From: Planctomycetia bacterium
GTDB lineage: Bacteria > Planctomycetota > Phycisphaerae > Phycisphaerales > SM1A02
Direction: 5' to 3'
NCBI GenBank assembly: GCA_009936695.1
Contig: JAACEA010000411.1
Span: 1-21,853 of the forward strand
DNA: 21,853 nt
The notes under the pieces are model-generated. The model worked only from the letters and a program-made list of their open reading frames with translations, did no database searches and was not told the origin of the DNA. Below are positions 1 to 8,300 of this stretch, piece by piece. A program made the translations under genes and the position numbers. Position 1 is the stretch's first letter. Every line of letters starts with the position of its first letter.

Positions 1-28
1 ACCGCCCCCGGCGTCGGCCGAGGGCGGT
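1..28 (-). terminator. Second copy of the tRNA-Gly terminator hairpin
   Basis: Bases 1-12 and 17-28 form a stem of 11 pairs with one mismatch around a 4-base loop. The hairpin matches 2427-2454, which follows the intact tRNA-Gly, at every base but one (13, G for A). Here it lies behind a truncated tRNA copy and is the first hairpin after the dockerin-protein gene, so it may end that transcript. The repeat could continue left of the window; this cannot be seen. Confidence 0.7.
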
Positions 29-42
29 GTTCGTTTCTTCAA

Positions 43-89
43 AGCGGGTGAGGCGATTCGAACGCCCGACATTCACGTTGGCAACGTGA
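43..89 (-). pseudogene. Truncated 3' part of tRNA-Gly(GCC)
   Basis: Bases 44-89 are identical over 46 bases to 2468-2513 of the intact tRNA-Gly. The fragment runs from the first base of the anticodon stem, through the GCC anticodon, variable loop and T arm, to the 3' acceptor strand; 43 would be the discriminator U. The D arm and 5' acceptor strand are missing, so it cannot make a tRNA. The identity stops exactly at the 5' edge of the anticodon stem. This is the usual shape of a tRNA 3' end displaced by site-specific integration; a decayed tandem tRNA is the alternative. Confidence 0.85.
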
Positions 90-96
90 ATGTCGG
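66..96. repeat. Inverted-repeat core, candidate recombinase attachment site
   Basis: Bases 66-77 and 85-96 are perfect 12-base inverted arms around the 7-base centre ttggcaa, which is the complement of the anticodon loop. In the intact tRNA only the 5-bp anticodon stem is symmetric here. The added seven bases of symmetry lie on the side outside the tRNA identity block (90-96). Two inverted arms around a 6-8 bp centre is the known layout of tyrosine recombinase core sites that use a tRNA anticodon loop. The recombinase reading is inference; the palindrome is seen directly. Confidence 0.55.
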
Positions 97-198
97 CGTG
101 GTGCCGGACAGCGGTCCATCTGCGGGCACGACGAATGAAGCTGGCTCGCACCCTGGGCTGACCCGTGACCGCGGATCACCGGCTTCGTTCGGATGTTC

Positions 199-2217
199 CT
201 AGTTGCAGGGGCCCCATGCGCGAAGCAGCATGCCCAGGTCCCGGGCATTGACGGTTCCGTTTCCATCGAGGTGCTCGATGCAATCGGGACAGTCGCCCCA
301 GGCCGAGTAGATCAGGGCGAGATCGATCGAATCGACCACGCCGTCCGCGGCGAGGTCACCGAGACATCCAGGGGCGTTCTCCAGACAGCCGGTGCATCCG
401 GGATACGGGTCCGCGTCCTCGAGTTTGAGGATGCAGGGAAGTTGCCAGCCGGGAATGTGCTGTTGGAGTGGCCCGAATTTGCCGTTGAAGATCCGGAGCG
501 TGACCTGGAAGATCGCCTCGTCCTCGGAATCGGAGACCTGGCCGGGGGCGTTCGGAGATGGAAGCCAGTTCAGTGTCGTGTCCTCGACCGGCGGGGGATT
601 GGGGCTGATCAGCACTCGATAGCAGCTCCGACCGTTGTCATCCACGGTCTTCACCGCTCCCTCCTCTCCGAGCCACGTTCGGTGACTGGTACCGACCGCC
701 TTCACGCAGAAGTTGCCGTCCGCGTCGCAGCTGCTGTTGTAGGTCGAGCAGAGGATCTGGGCTTCCGACTCGGACGAATCCGTGACGTACATCGTCAGGG
801 ACCAGTCGGAACAGAACCGATCGATGCTCGCATCCATGATCAGCACGTACTCGATGGACTCGGGCCGGTCCCCCCCGGTGACCGAGATCAGATTCGAATC
901 GTCGGCGCCCGCGTTCGAATAGGTCGTCGCCGTGGGATAGAACTCGTAGGTCCGGGTGTCCGCGGCAAGCCCCAGCTGGGCGATGTAGGCGCGGAGCACG
1001 GCCTTCGATCCGTAGTCGCCGACGTCCTTGGGCGGAACGATCCACTCGCTTCGATTGGGATCGATGGTGAAGCCGAGCGTCGCCGGATCGATCGGATTCG
1101 GAAGCGAGGGTGTGCCACAGAACAGGTCCACGGCGCAATTGAAGCCGGCGGTGATGTCGTCGAGCTGTTGGGCGGACAACCCGGCGTTCGAAGGGCCCAG
1201 GGTGACCGCATCGACTCCGATGGCGCTGAGCTGCTGGGCGTAGTACTGGTCGATGAGATCCGGGGGGATGGGTGCGTACACCAGCGCTTGAGCGGCGATG
1301 TCCAGATATTCAATGACGTCGAATCCCGGGGCCTGGATGGCCGCGCAGTCGACCTTGTAGGCCTGGTTGCCGTCCACGCATGCGGGGAGCTGACAGGGAT
1401 TGGCCGGCCAGGTCGCGAGGGCCAGCGGAATCTCGACCAGCCCCTGGCCCTGGACCCACTCGTAGCTCGTCGAGGTGAGCTGTCGACACAGGTTTCTCGT
1501 CTTCTCGAGGTCGTCGTATGGAACCGTGATGCGTCCCAGCATCCAGGCGAGCTGGTACGTGCTTTCGATGAGTGACGATGGATCGATATTCTCGTCGGAC
1601 TCGAGATCGTCTGCGTAGTCGGCGTCTCCCCAGTACAGGAAGTACTCGCGAGCACTGAAGTCACCCGACCGGGGATTCAGCGGATCGACGCTTCCCTCCG
1701 TGGACGATGTGGGGCCGGTGCCCCAGGGCGAGGCGTGGAAGAACGAATTCGTCCAAGGGTCGACGAATTGAAGCGAGAAGGAGGCCTCCTGCGGCAATTC
1801 TCCGGGGGCGGGCGGGAAGTACATCTGCGGGTGTGTGATCAGGACCGGGCCCTTGGAAAGATCGAACTGGCCGACCACGTAGAGACTGTCGGTGTTGGGT
1901 CGGACCACCGGATTCAAGCAGCTGGAGATGTCCGCGGAGTAGAAGAGTTGGTTCTGGAAGTACTGTTCGGCTGGAACGAGGACATCACCGCCATCCGTCA
2001 GGTATCGCTCGGTCGTCGAATCGCAGGCGGTCACCTGATTCGCCCTCTGGCTCATGAAGTCCACGAGAGGAGAGAGATAGATATAGCTGAGGAATCCGCT
2101 CCGATACTCGGCGGACACGCCTTTCTCGCAGGTCGGAAGGTAGGCGCTGTAGTCCTGTGCATTGACGTTCGACGCCGCCATGCAGACGAACGGCACGGTC
2201 AGAGCGATGGCTTTCAT
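199..2217 (-). CDS. Secreted DUF1254/DUF1214-like protein with dockerin-type tail
   Basis: The product has 672 residues. The start at 2217 is chosen because GGAGAAG lies just upstream and the protein then opens with a signal peptide (MKAIALTVPFVCMAASNVNA). Residues about 45-185 resemble DUF1254: note RPNTDSLYVVGQFDLSKGP, where the family has a PN-D-T-LY motif before a DLS-GP segment. Residues about 400-600 resemble DUF1214, with NWLPSPNAP followed by a V-TLRIF strand and a KFGP segment. The last 55-60 residues hold two Asp-rich calcium-loop-like repeats (DLAADGVVDSIDLALI and HLDGNGTVNARDLGMLL), each followed by AWG and Cys, as in planctomycete dockerin-like tails. The biochemical role of DUF1254/1214 proteins is poorly known, so no reaction is given. 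The gene is the only one between the two tRNA-Gly copies and looks somewhat less GC-rich than its neighbours. It ends with TAG. Confidence 0.8.
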   Translation of the reverse strand: MKAIALTVPFVCMAASNVNAQDYSAYLPTCEKGVSAEYRSGFLSYIYLSPLVDFMSQRANQVTACDSTTERYLTDGGDVLVPAEQYFQNQLFYSADISSCLNPVVRPNTDSLYVVGQFDLSKGPVLITHPQMYFPPAPGELPQEASFSLQFVDPWTNSFFHASPWGTGPTSSTEGSVDPLNPRSGDFSAREYFLYWGDADYADDLESDENIDPSSLIESTYQLAWMLGRITVPYDDLEKTRNLCRQLTSTSYEWVQGQGLVEIPLALATWPANPCQLPACVDGNQAYKVDCAAIQAPGFDVIEYLDIAAQALVYAPIPPDLIDQYYAQQLSAIGVDAVTLGPSNAGLSAQQLDDITAGFNCAVDLFCGTPSLPNPIDPATLGFTIDPNRSEWIVPPKDVGDYGSKAVLRAYIAQLGLAADTRTYEFYPTATTYSNAGADDSNLISVTGGDRPESIEYVLIMDASIDRFCSDWSLTMYVTDSSESEAQILCSTYNSSCDADGNFCVKAVGTSHRTWLGEEGAVKTVDDNGRSCYRVLISPNPPPVEDTTLNWLPSPNAPGQVSDSEDEAIFQVTLRIFNGKFGPLQQHIPGWQLPCILKLEDADPYPGCTGCLENAPGCLGDLAADGVVDSIDLALIYSAWGDCPDCIEHLDGNGTVNARDLGMLLRAWGPCN

Positions 2218-2426
2218 GACTTCTCCGCTGGGAATGTGGACGAGGTCCAAAATTGATCAAGTGACGTTATTCGGTTTGAACAGGGGAGGCAAAAACATCT
2301 GTTTAGTCGCCGGCTTCGAAAAAAGCAGGCCGTACTCGCCGCGATCGACGCGAAGCACGTCGCTCTCGGCCATGGGCGTCGGCCGGGGAGGTACCTTTCG
2401 AGAGCCCGGCCAACCCCAAAACGACA
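2218..2426 (-). promoter_or_regulatory. AT-richer upstream region of the dockerin-protein gene
   Basis: About 2245-2340 is clearly richer in A and T than its surroundings and probably holds the promoter of the gene starting at 2217. One possible pair on the minus strand is TTGCCT with TAACGT 17 bases later, but the match is weak. A 38-codon frame (2373 to 2257) lies here without a ribosome binding site and is not called. Confidence 0.3.
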
Positions 2427-2454
2427 ACCGCCCCCGGCATCGGCCGAGGGCGGT
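2427..2454 (-). terminator. Intrinsic terminator of tRNA-Gly
   Basis: Arms 2427-2438 and 2443-2454 pair with one mismatch around a 4-base loop. On the minus strand the hairpin is followed by TGTCGTTTT, a short U tract. It lies 12 bases past the tRNA 3' end and is duplicated at 1-28. Confidence 0.75.
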
Positions 2455-2466
2455 GTTCGTTGTAAA

Positions 2467-2538
2467 AGCGGGTGAGGCGATTCGAACGCCCGACATTCAC
2501 GTTGGCAACGTGACGCTCTACCACTGAGCTACACCCGC
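2467..2538 (-). tRNA. tRNA-Gly (anticodon GCC)
   Basis: A complete cloverleaf of 72 bases. Acceptor strands 2532-2538 and 2468-2474 pair over 7 bp and the discriminator is U at 2467. The D arm carries AGCTCAGTGGTAGAGC. The anticodon stem TCACG/CGTGA encloses TTGCCAA, giving anticodon GCC, and the T arm has the usual TTCGAAT loop. CCA is not encoded. The part from the anticodon stem to the 3' end is duplicated at 43-89. Confidence 0.96.
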
Positions 2539-2878
2539 GATTCTGGCAATCGCTTGGATTGTCACCGGCCAAAGGCCTCGGCCGGAGGGGGAGTATACCT
2601 CACCGCGCCGCGTCGACAAGTTCTCGGTCGAAGTGAACCGCGGTCATCTGCCGACTGGCGGGGCGGGCCCGGATAACCCGGATTCCGTGCCTCTGGAATC
2701 CCGCTTTCGGCACGCCACCGCGATGCGGAGCTCGTCGCGAGCTCCCGCCGGATGCGGGCCCGAGCGTCGCGATCGAGGGCGGGCCGAGGCCCACTATCAT
2801 GCGGCTTCCTGTCCGGCTCTCCGGCGTCCCGGCCCGACGCCGACGTTCGGAGGCCGACCGTCCTCGGAGTGTCTCGCC
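2539..2878. other. Gap between tRNA-Gly and the yceI-like gene
   Basis: This 340-base divergent gap holds the tRNA promoter and, in the tRNA leader, a hairpin with ccggcc/ggccgg arms (2563-2583). GGAG at 2866-2869 is the likely ribosome binding site of the yceI-like gene. No convincing promoter was found on the plus strand. The yceI reading frame stays open to 2633, but I see no reason to call that part coding. Confidence 0.5.
2592..2619 (-). promoter_or_regulatory. Sigma-70-type promoter for tRNA-Gly
   Basis: On the minus strand a -35 box TTGTCG (2614-2619) and a -10 box TATACT (2592-2597) are 16 bases apart. The tRNA 5' end lies 53 bases past the -10 box. The -10 matches the consensus at five of six bases, the -35 at four of six. 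Confidence 0.6.
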
Positions 2879-3556
2879 ATGCGTCCTCGTTCAACCCGAC
2901 GTTCAACCCGAAGCTCGATCCGTCCCGTCCGCTGCCTGATCGCCGCCGCCGCCCTCGGCGGCGCCGGACTCGTCGGCGGTTTCACCGCCACCGGACAGCC
3001 CGTCGCGGCGGCCGCCACCGCCCCCGCGAACCCGACCGTGGCTCCGCTCCAATTCAAGCTCGACCCCGTGCACTGCATGGCGCTCTTCCGAATCCATCAC
3101 GTCGGGGCCGGTCAGTTCTGGGGGATGTTCGACCAGGTCGAGGGCACCATGACCTACGCCGAGGATGGCAAGACCGTCCCGACCTTCGACGTGACCGTGC
3201 AGGTCGAGAGCGTGCATTCCGGCACTGAGAAACTCGATCGCACCATCATCGGCCCGCAGTTCTTCAACGCCAAGGAATACGAGACGATTCGCTTCGTCTC
3301 GACCGGCGGCGAGTCGAAGGGCGACGGCGTCTGGGACATCACCGGCGACTTCACCATGCACGGCGTGACCAGGCCGGTCACCGCCAAGGTCGAGTTCACC
3401 GGCCTCGCCGGCAATCCGGTCCAGAAGAAGGCCGGATTCGAAGCGACCTTCGAGGTGAAGCGCTCCGACTACGGCATGGACTGGGGCGTCAAGAACAAGG
3501 CCCTCGGCGACGACGTCCGACTCGTGGTCGGACTCGAGGGCGACTGGACGAGATGA
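2879..3556 (+). CDS. YceI-family periplasmic protein
   Basis: The product has 225 residues. The ATG at 2879 follows GGAG by 9 bases and gives an Arg-rich N terminus, then a hydrophobic stretch (CLIAAAALGGAGLVGGF) ending in AAA, a likely signal peptide. From about residue 55 it matches the YceI lipocalin-like beta-barrel: FKLDPVHCMALFRIHHVG at the start of the domain, then FFNAKEYETIRFVST and GDFTMHGVTRPVTAKVEF, which are hallmark segments. The end (RSDYGMDWGVKNKALGDDV) is also typical. YceI proteins bind isoprenoid-like or other lipids in the periplasm; the ligand cannot be told here. It is the first of three co-directional genes, with 43 bases to the next. Confidence 0.92.
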   Translation: MRPRSTRRSTRSSIRPVRCLIAAAALGGAGLVGGFTATGQPVAAAATAPANPTVAPLQFKLDPVHCMALFRIHHVGAGQFWGMFDQVEGTMTYAEDGKTVPTFDVTVQVESVHSGTEKLDRTIIGPQFFNAKEYETIRFVSTGGESKGDGVWDITGDFTMHGVTRPVTAKVEFTGLAGNPVQKKAGFEATFEVKRSDYGMDWGVKNKALGDDVRLVVGLEGDWTR

Positions 3557-3599
3557 TTCCAACGAACCGGGCATCGTCCCGCTTCCGGAGCCGATTCCC

Positions 3600-4517
3600 G
3601 TGATCAAGACCGTCATCTTCTCGATGATCCTCCCCGTGCTCGCCGGCGGGGGCCTCGTGGCGCTGTGCTGGCTGCTGCCGCCCCTCCGCAAGTGGCGATG
3701 GCTTTCGAGCGCGTGCTTCGGACTCGCCCTCGCGGTGGGCGTCTTCGCGTCCTTCGTCGCGGAGAACGGCGTGCCGCCGTTCCCGCCGGCCGAACGCGCC
3801 CAGTGGCTCGGCTTCGCCGCGGTGCTCGCCGCGGTCTTCGCGATCCTCGGGCCGATGACCGGTTCGGCGGACCGTGACCGAAAGTGGCCCGCGACCGAAC
3901 TCGTGGCGTTCCTCGCGGGTGCGATCGTCGCCGGCCTGCCGCTGATCGCGGAACTCGCGGGCGGCGAGGCGAAGTCGATGTTCAGTGGAACCGGTCCCGC
4001 GGATCAGATCGCGATGGGCCTCGCGGTGGCGCTCGGCTTCCTCGCCCTCGACAAGGTCGTCGAAGCCCGGCCGGGCGTGACGCTGCCCCTCGCGCTCTTC
4101 ATCACCTTCGCGGCCCTTGCGCCGATCGCGGACGCCGCCAGCTGGATCACCCTCACGTTCCTCGCCGCGGTCTCCGCCGGCGTGAGCCTCGTGGCGGCGC
4201 TCTCGGCACGTTTCGGGGGCGGACCTTCGATCGGACGCGGTGGCCTGCTCGCCGCCATCGTCCTGCTCGTGGTGTTCCCGGTCGCCGGATATCGCCAGAC
4301 CTACGGCGAGTTTCCGTGGTGGGTGTGGGGGGTCGCCGCGGGCGCGCCGATCGTGCTCCTGCCGCTCGAGAATCCGTGGGTCGCCAAACTCCCGCCGTGG
4401 GCGGGGCTGACCCTCCGCCTGTGCTGCGTCGCCGCCCTCGCGGGCTTCGCGGTCGTCGTCGCGATCCAGAGCGGCGCAGGTGGCGACGAACTCAACGACT
4501 ACGGTGGCTTCAACTGA
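3600..4517 (+). CDS. Polytopic membrane protein of unknown function
   Basis: The product has 305 residues and starts with GTG at 3600, 9 bases after GGAG. About ten hydrophobic segments can be seen, near residues 4-25, 34-53, 70-86, 101-119, 136-152, 161-177, 182-201, 215-231, 239-257 and 270-290, so it is an integral inner-membrane protein. Loops are short and I see no catalytic or transport motif I recognise. It follows the yceI-like gene by 43 bases and precedes the lipoprotein gene by 71, so the three may be one transcript. A link to envelope lipid or stress biology is only suggested by these neighbours. Confidence 0.8.
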   Translation: MIKTVIFSMILPVLAGGGLVALCWLLPPLRKWRWLSSACFGLALAVGVFASFVAENGVPPFPPAERAQWLGFAAVLAAVFAILGPMTGSADRDRKWPATELVAFLAGAIVAGLPLIAELAGGEAKSMFSGTGPADQIAMGLAVALGFLALDKVVEARPGVTLPLALFITFAALAPIADAASWITLTFLAAVSAGVSLVAALSARFGGGPSIGRGGLLAAIVLLVVFPVAGYRQTYGEFPWWVWGVAAGAPIVLLPLENPWVAKLPPWAGLTLRLCCVAALAGFAVVVAIQSGAGGDELNDYGGFN

Positions 4518-4588
4518 GCCAACCGGCTCGCGGCCACCCGTTCCACCATCTGTTCCACCACCTCGAACGAATCCCTCGGAACCGAACC

Positions 4589-5254
4589 ATGCCGACCGTC
4601 GATCGCACGCTTTCACCCCTCCATCGTTCGGTCCGCGCGACGCTGCTCGCCGCGACCCTGATCATGGGCGGAGGCACGCTCGCGACCGTGGGAGGATGCG
4701 CCTCCAGCGGCGCGACGCCCGCCCCGGTGACCATCGACGCCGCCTCGCCCGAGTCCCTGCTCGCGTCCTTGAAGGCGGCGGCGGGTCAGTCCTTCAATCG
4801 CTACCTCGAGGCGCTGCGTTCGGCCACGGACTGCGAACGACTCCCTGACTTCTGCCGGCTGCTGCAGGCCCGGGAGGACGCGGCTCGGGAGATGGTCGAG
4901 CTGCGTGACGCGATGGCCGAAACGTACGGGGCCTACGGGGCGAACGCCGGCACCATCATGCTTCGTTCCGCGTATCTCGAGCAGTTCGAGGCGATCGAAC
5001 GAGCGTCGGTGTTCTCGAGCGGCGGCGATCTCGCCATCCTCCGGATCGGCACCGAGGTCTACCGGATGCGACTCCAGCCGGTGGGTTGGCGGATCGTGCA
5101 GTTCCCCGATCCGCCCTACGATCCCGCGGCGTCCGCCGACGCGATCGAGATCCTGGTCGCCCGCATCGACGCGATTCGCCGGGACGTCCTCGACGGCCGG
5201 ATCACCGACATGGAGATCCTCGAGGGCCGCATCGCCGGCGCGATGGGCGGCTGA
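4589..5254 (+). CDS. Putative lipoprotein of unknown function
   Basis: The product has 221 residues. The ATG at 4589 is chosen because it yields a basic N terminus, a hydrophobic core (ATLLAATLIMGGGTLATV) and a Gly-Gly-Cys lipobox-like site near residue 37 (VGGCASSG). The open frame extends far upstream, but only as an overlap with the membrane protein gene in another frame. The mature part looks mostly helical in residues 60-125, then has a strand-rich piece around YRMRLQPVGWRIVQFPDPP, which resembles the short surface proteins that check or bind a partner, but no family is recognised. A hairpin at 5309-5339 ends the unit. Confidence 0.75.
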   Translation: MPTVDRTLSPLHRSVRATLLAATLIMGGGTLATVGGCASSGATPAPVTIDAASPESLLASLKAAAGQSFNRYLEALRSATDCERLPDFCRLLQAREDAAREMVELRDAMAETYGAYGANAGTIMLRSAYLEQFEAIERASVFSSGGDLAILRIGTEVYRMRLQPVGWRIVQFPDPPYDPAASADAIEILVARIDAIRRDVLDGRITDMEILEGRIAGAMGG

Positions 5255-5308
5255 CCCCCGTCACGAGCCGAACCGGCCTCGCTCCGCCTGGCTTGCGAAG
5301 AAATGAAA

Positions 5309-5339
5309 CGCGGCCCGACGATCGAATCGTCGGGCCGCG
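5309..5339. terminator. Bidirectional terminator between convergent genes
   Basis: A perfect 14-bp stem (5309-5322 with 5326-5339) surrounds a 3-base loop. On the minus strand it is followed by TTTCATTTC; on the plus strand by TCTTTGG. It separates the lipoprotein gene (plus) from the protease gene (minus), so it probably serves both. Confidence 0.8.
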
Positions 5340-5369
5340 GTCTTTGGATCAGGTTGGAAACAGGGTCGA

Positions 5370-8300
5370 CTACTTGTCCTCTTCCGTGATGCCCATGCCG
5401 CTTCGGTTCGGGCCGGCGGGACGCTCGGTCGGCTGCAGGCCTTCGCCGTTGGCGAGTGCGTCGAGCATCACCTGCACCGCGGTCTCGAGCTGCGGATCAC
5501 CGCCGTCGAGCATCAGGCCGGGATCGTCGATGACTTCGATGTCGGGATCGACGCCGTGGCCCTCGATGCCCCAGGTGCCGTCCGTCTCGTAGAAGCCGAA
5601 GGTCGGCACCGCGGTGTAGCCGCCGTCGATGAGCGACGGGTTGCCGGAGATGCCCACCAGGCCGCCCCAGGTCCGGGTCCCGATCAGGGGACCGAGATCG
5701 TTGTGACGGAAGAGCCAGGGGAACATGTCGCCGCCCGAGCCGGCGAGCCCGTTGATCAGCATGGCCTTCGGGCCGGCGTGCACGCCTCGCGGCCAGCGCC
5801 AGTCCTTCGAGTCACGGGTCGCCCAGTAGTTGGTGACCGGACGGTTCAGGAGTTCGATGAACCGGTCGGGGATCTGCCCGCCGCCGTTCCAGCGTTCGTC
5901 GATGACCAGCGCGGGAAGGTGCGACTGACCGTGGTACTGCCGGACCAGGTCGCTCTGGCCGTCACGGCCGGTGTTGGGCACGTAGATGTAGCCGACCTTG
6001 CCGTCGCTCATCTCCGCGACCATCGCACGCCGATTCTCGATCCAGTCGCGATATCGGAGATTGCCCTCGCCGGAGACCGTCTTCACGACGACGTCCCGGG
6101 TGCCGGTCTCGGATTCGTCGTCGGCGACGGTGAGCACCACGGTGCTCCCCGCGGTACCGACGAACGGGGCGTAGGGGTCGCGGGAGAGATCCATGTCGAC
6201 GCCGTTCACCGCGAGGACGATGTCGCCCTCGCCGAGATCGAGACCGGGTTCCTGCAGCGGGCCGCGGGCGTCGACGTCCCAGACCCCGCCACCGAGGACC
6301 CGCGCGATGCGGTATCCGTCGGGCCGATCACCTTCGGCGGGCGCGGGTTCCCAGTCGACGCCGAGCATGCCGACGTTCATCGAGGGGGCACGCTCGATAT
6401 CGCCGGTGTTGCCGTAGTAGTAGGCATGGCCGACATTCAACTCGGCGATCATCTCGCCGATGATGTGGCCGACGTCTTCGCGGGTCGCGGCCTGGTCGAC
6501 CAGCGGAAGGTAGGTGTCGAGCACCGCTTCCCAGTCGACGCCGTGCAGGCCCGGATCGTAGAAGTGGTCGCGATGGATGCGCCACGCGTCGGTGACGAGC
6601 TGCCGCCATTCCGCACGAGGCTCGATGGAGACGAGCATCGGGCCGGTGACCACCTTGTCCCCGCCATCGCTGCCCGCCTTGCGGATCACCGCGCCCGAAC
6701 CCTGGGGGACGAGAATCTTCTTGCCGTCCGGGGTCATCTGGAAACTGCCGCCGGAGCCCGCCGACTTCTCGCTCGGGTTGCGGTCGCTCATGTCGAACGA
6801 CTTGATACCGCCGTTCTGGCCGCGGCGGACGTACATCAGATGGCCGCGATCGTTGACCGCGAGGTTGCGGAATCCGCCGGGTCGGACCGGAAGCGGCATC
6901 GCCCTGGCCTCGAAGCCTTCGAGATCGATCTCGACCTTTTCGGCGTCGTCGGCGTCCTGATCACCGTCGGTCTCCTCCTCGCCGTCGTCAGCGACGAAGG
7001 CGTTCCTCGTGCCGCTGATCGTCGCGCCGGGCGCACCGTCGTCGGGCTGGCCGGCGCCACTGACCGTTTCGCCGTCGATCACCAGCTCGATGTCCACGGT
7101 GGGACCGTTCTCGATGGTCATCACGAGAGTCAGGGCCTTGGACTCGGGGTCGAAGGTGCCGACGAGATCGCCGGCGAACATCGCGGTGGACACCGTGCCG
7201 GTCACCAGATCGTCGTCGTTGAGGACCAGCATGATGGTCATCGGAATCGCACCCATCTGCGGGATGTCCGCGGTGCACTCCCAGGTTCCCGTCACGGGGT
7301 CCGGATGCCCTGCGGATTCGTCGTCCGCGTCCTCCTCGTCATCCGACTCGGCGTCATCCTCCGAGTCCTCGTCTTCGGCGTCCTCGTCCTTCCACTCCTG
7401 CTCGTCGCTCTCCTCGAGCCACGGGCTGTCGACGTCCTCGCGAAGCGGAACCGCGACCAGCATGCCGCTGTCGTCGTAGATCCAGGTGCCGTCGAGCGAG
7501 GAGTAGCTCGGCGCGAACCGACGGTCGCTCGTGAAGTAGAGCCAGTCACCGTCACGGTCGAAGGCCGGCGAACCGTCGTTGAACATCCCGCTGGTGACCA
7601 CGTGGGTCTCGCCCGAGTCGAAGTCGTGGAGGTGGATCCGGCCCATGCCGGAGTCACCGACCGTGCCCGACCAGGCGGCCCATCGGCCGTCGGTGGTGAA
7701 GCTCGGCTTCGGGAACACGCCGCGTTCCGAGCGGGCGAAGGTGGTCCGCTCGCCGCTTTCGAGGTCGACACGGTGGGCGTCGCCGGTCTTGTCGGCGTAG
7801 ACGAGGAAGGACGAGTCGGGGCCCCAGTGGATCGCGTTCTTGAAGACGCCCATGTCGTCGGTGAGTCGTCGAGGTTCGTCGCGACCGTCGCTGCGTCGCA
7901 CGAAGAGCTCGTATTCGCCGGGCTCGTCGGAGAAGTAGGCGATCCACTTTCCGTCCGGGCTCCAGGAAGGGGATCGTTCGGCCACACCGGAGGTCCGGGA
8001 GAGGTTGCGGGGGCTGCCGTTCTTCGCGGGGAGCGTCCAGAGGTCGCCCCGGGCGGTCGCGGCGACTCGCTTGCCCGACGGCGAGATCGACCATCCCTGC
8101 ATGTAGTCGGAGGCGTCGACCATCTGCGGACGGAGGCTGGCGGTCGCGCCGGGGATCTCGATCTCGATCGGCGTGGTCACGCGGTCACGAGCGTCGTGGA
8201 CGTAGAGGTCGGCACCATTCTGGAAGACGAAGCGAGCGGGGCCCTCGTCGTCGGGGCCGATCGCGGGCCACTTGATGTCGTAGTTCGCGAAACGGGTGAG

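Noticed and set aside
193..1575. A 460-codon plus-strand frame
   Set aside because: It is antisense to the dockerin-protein gene, which has a signal peptide, ribosome site and recognisable domains.
2257..2373. A 38-codon minus-strand frame in the leader of the dockerin-protein gene
   Set aside because: There is no ribosome site and codon style changes halfway; more likely promoter DNA.
2633..2878. N-terminal extension of the YceI-like protein
   Set aside because: It would bury the signal peptide inside the protein; ATG 2879 has GGAG and starts the exported form.
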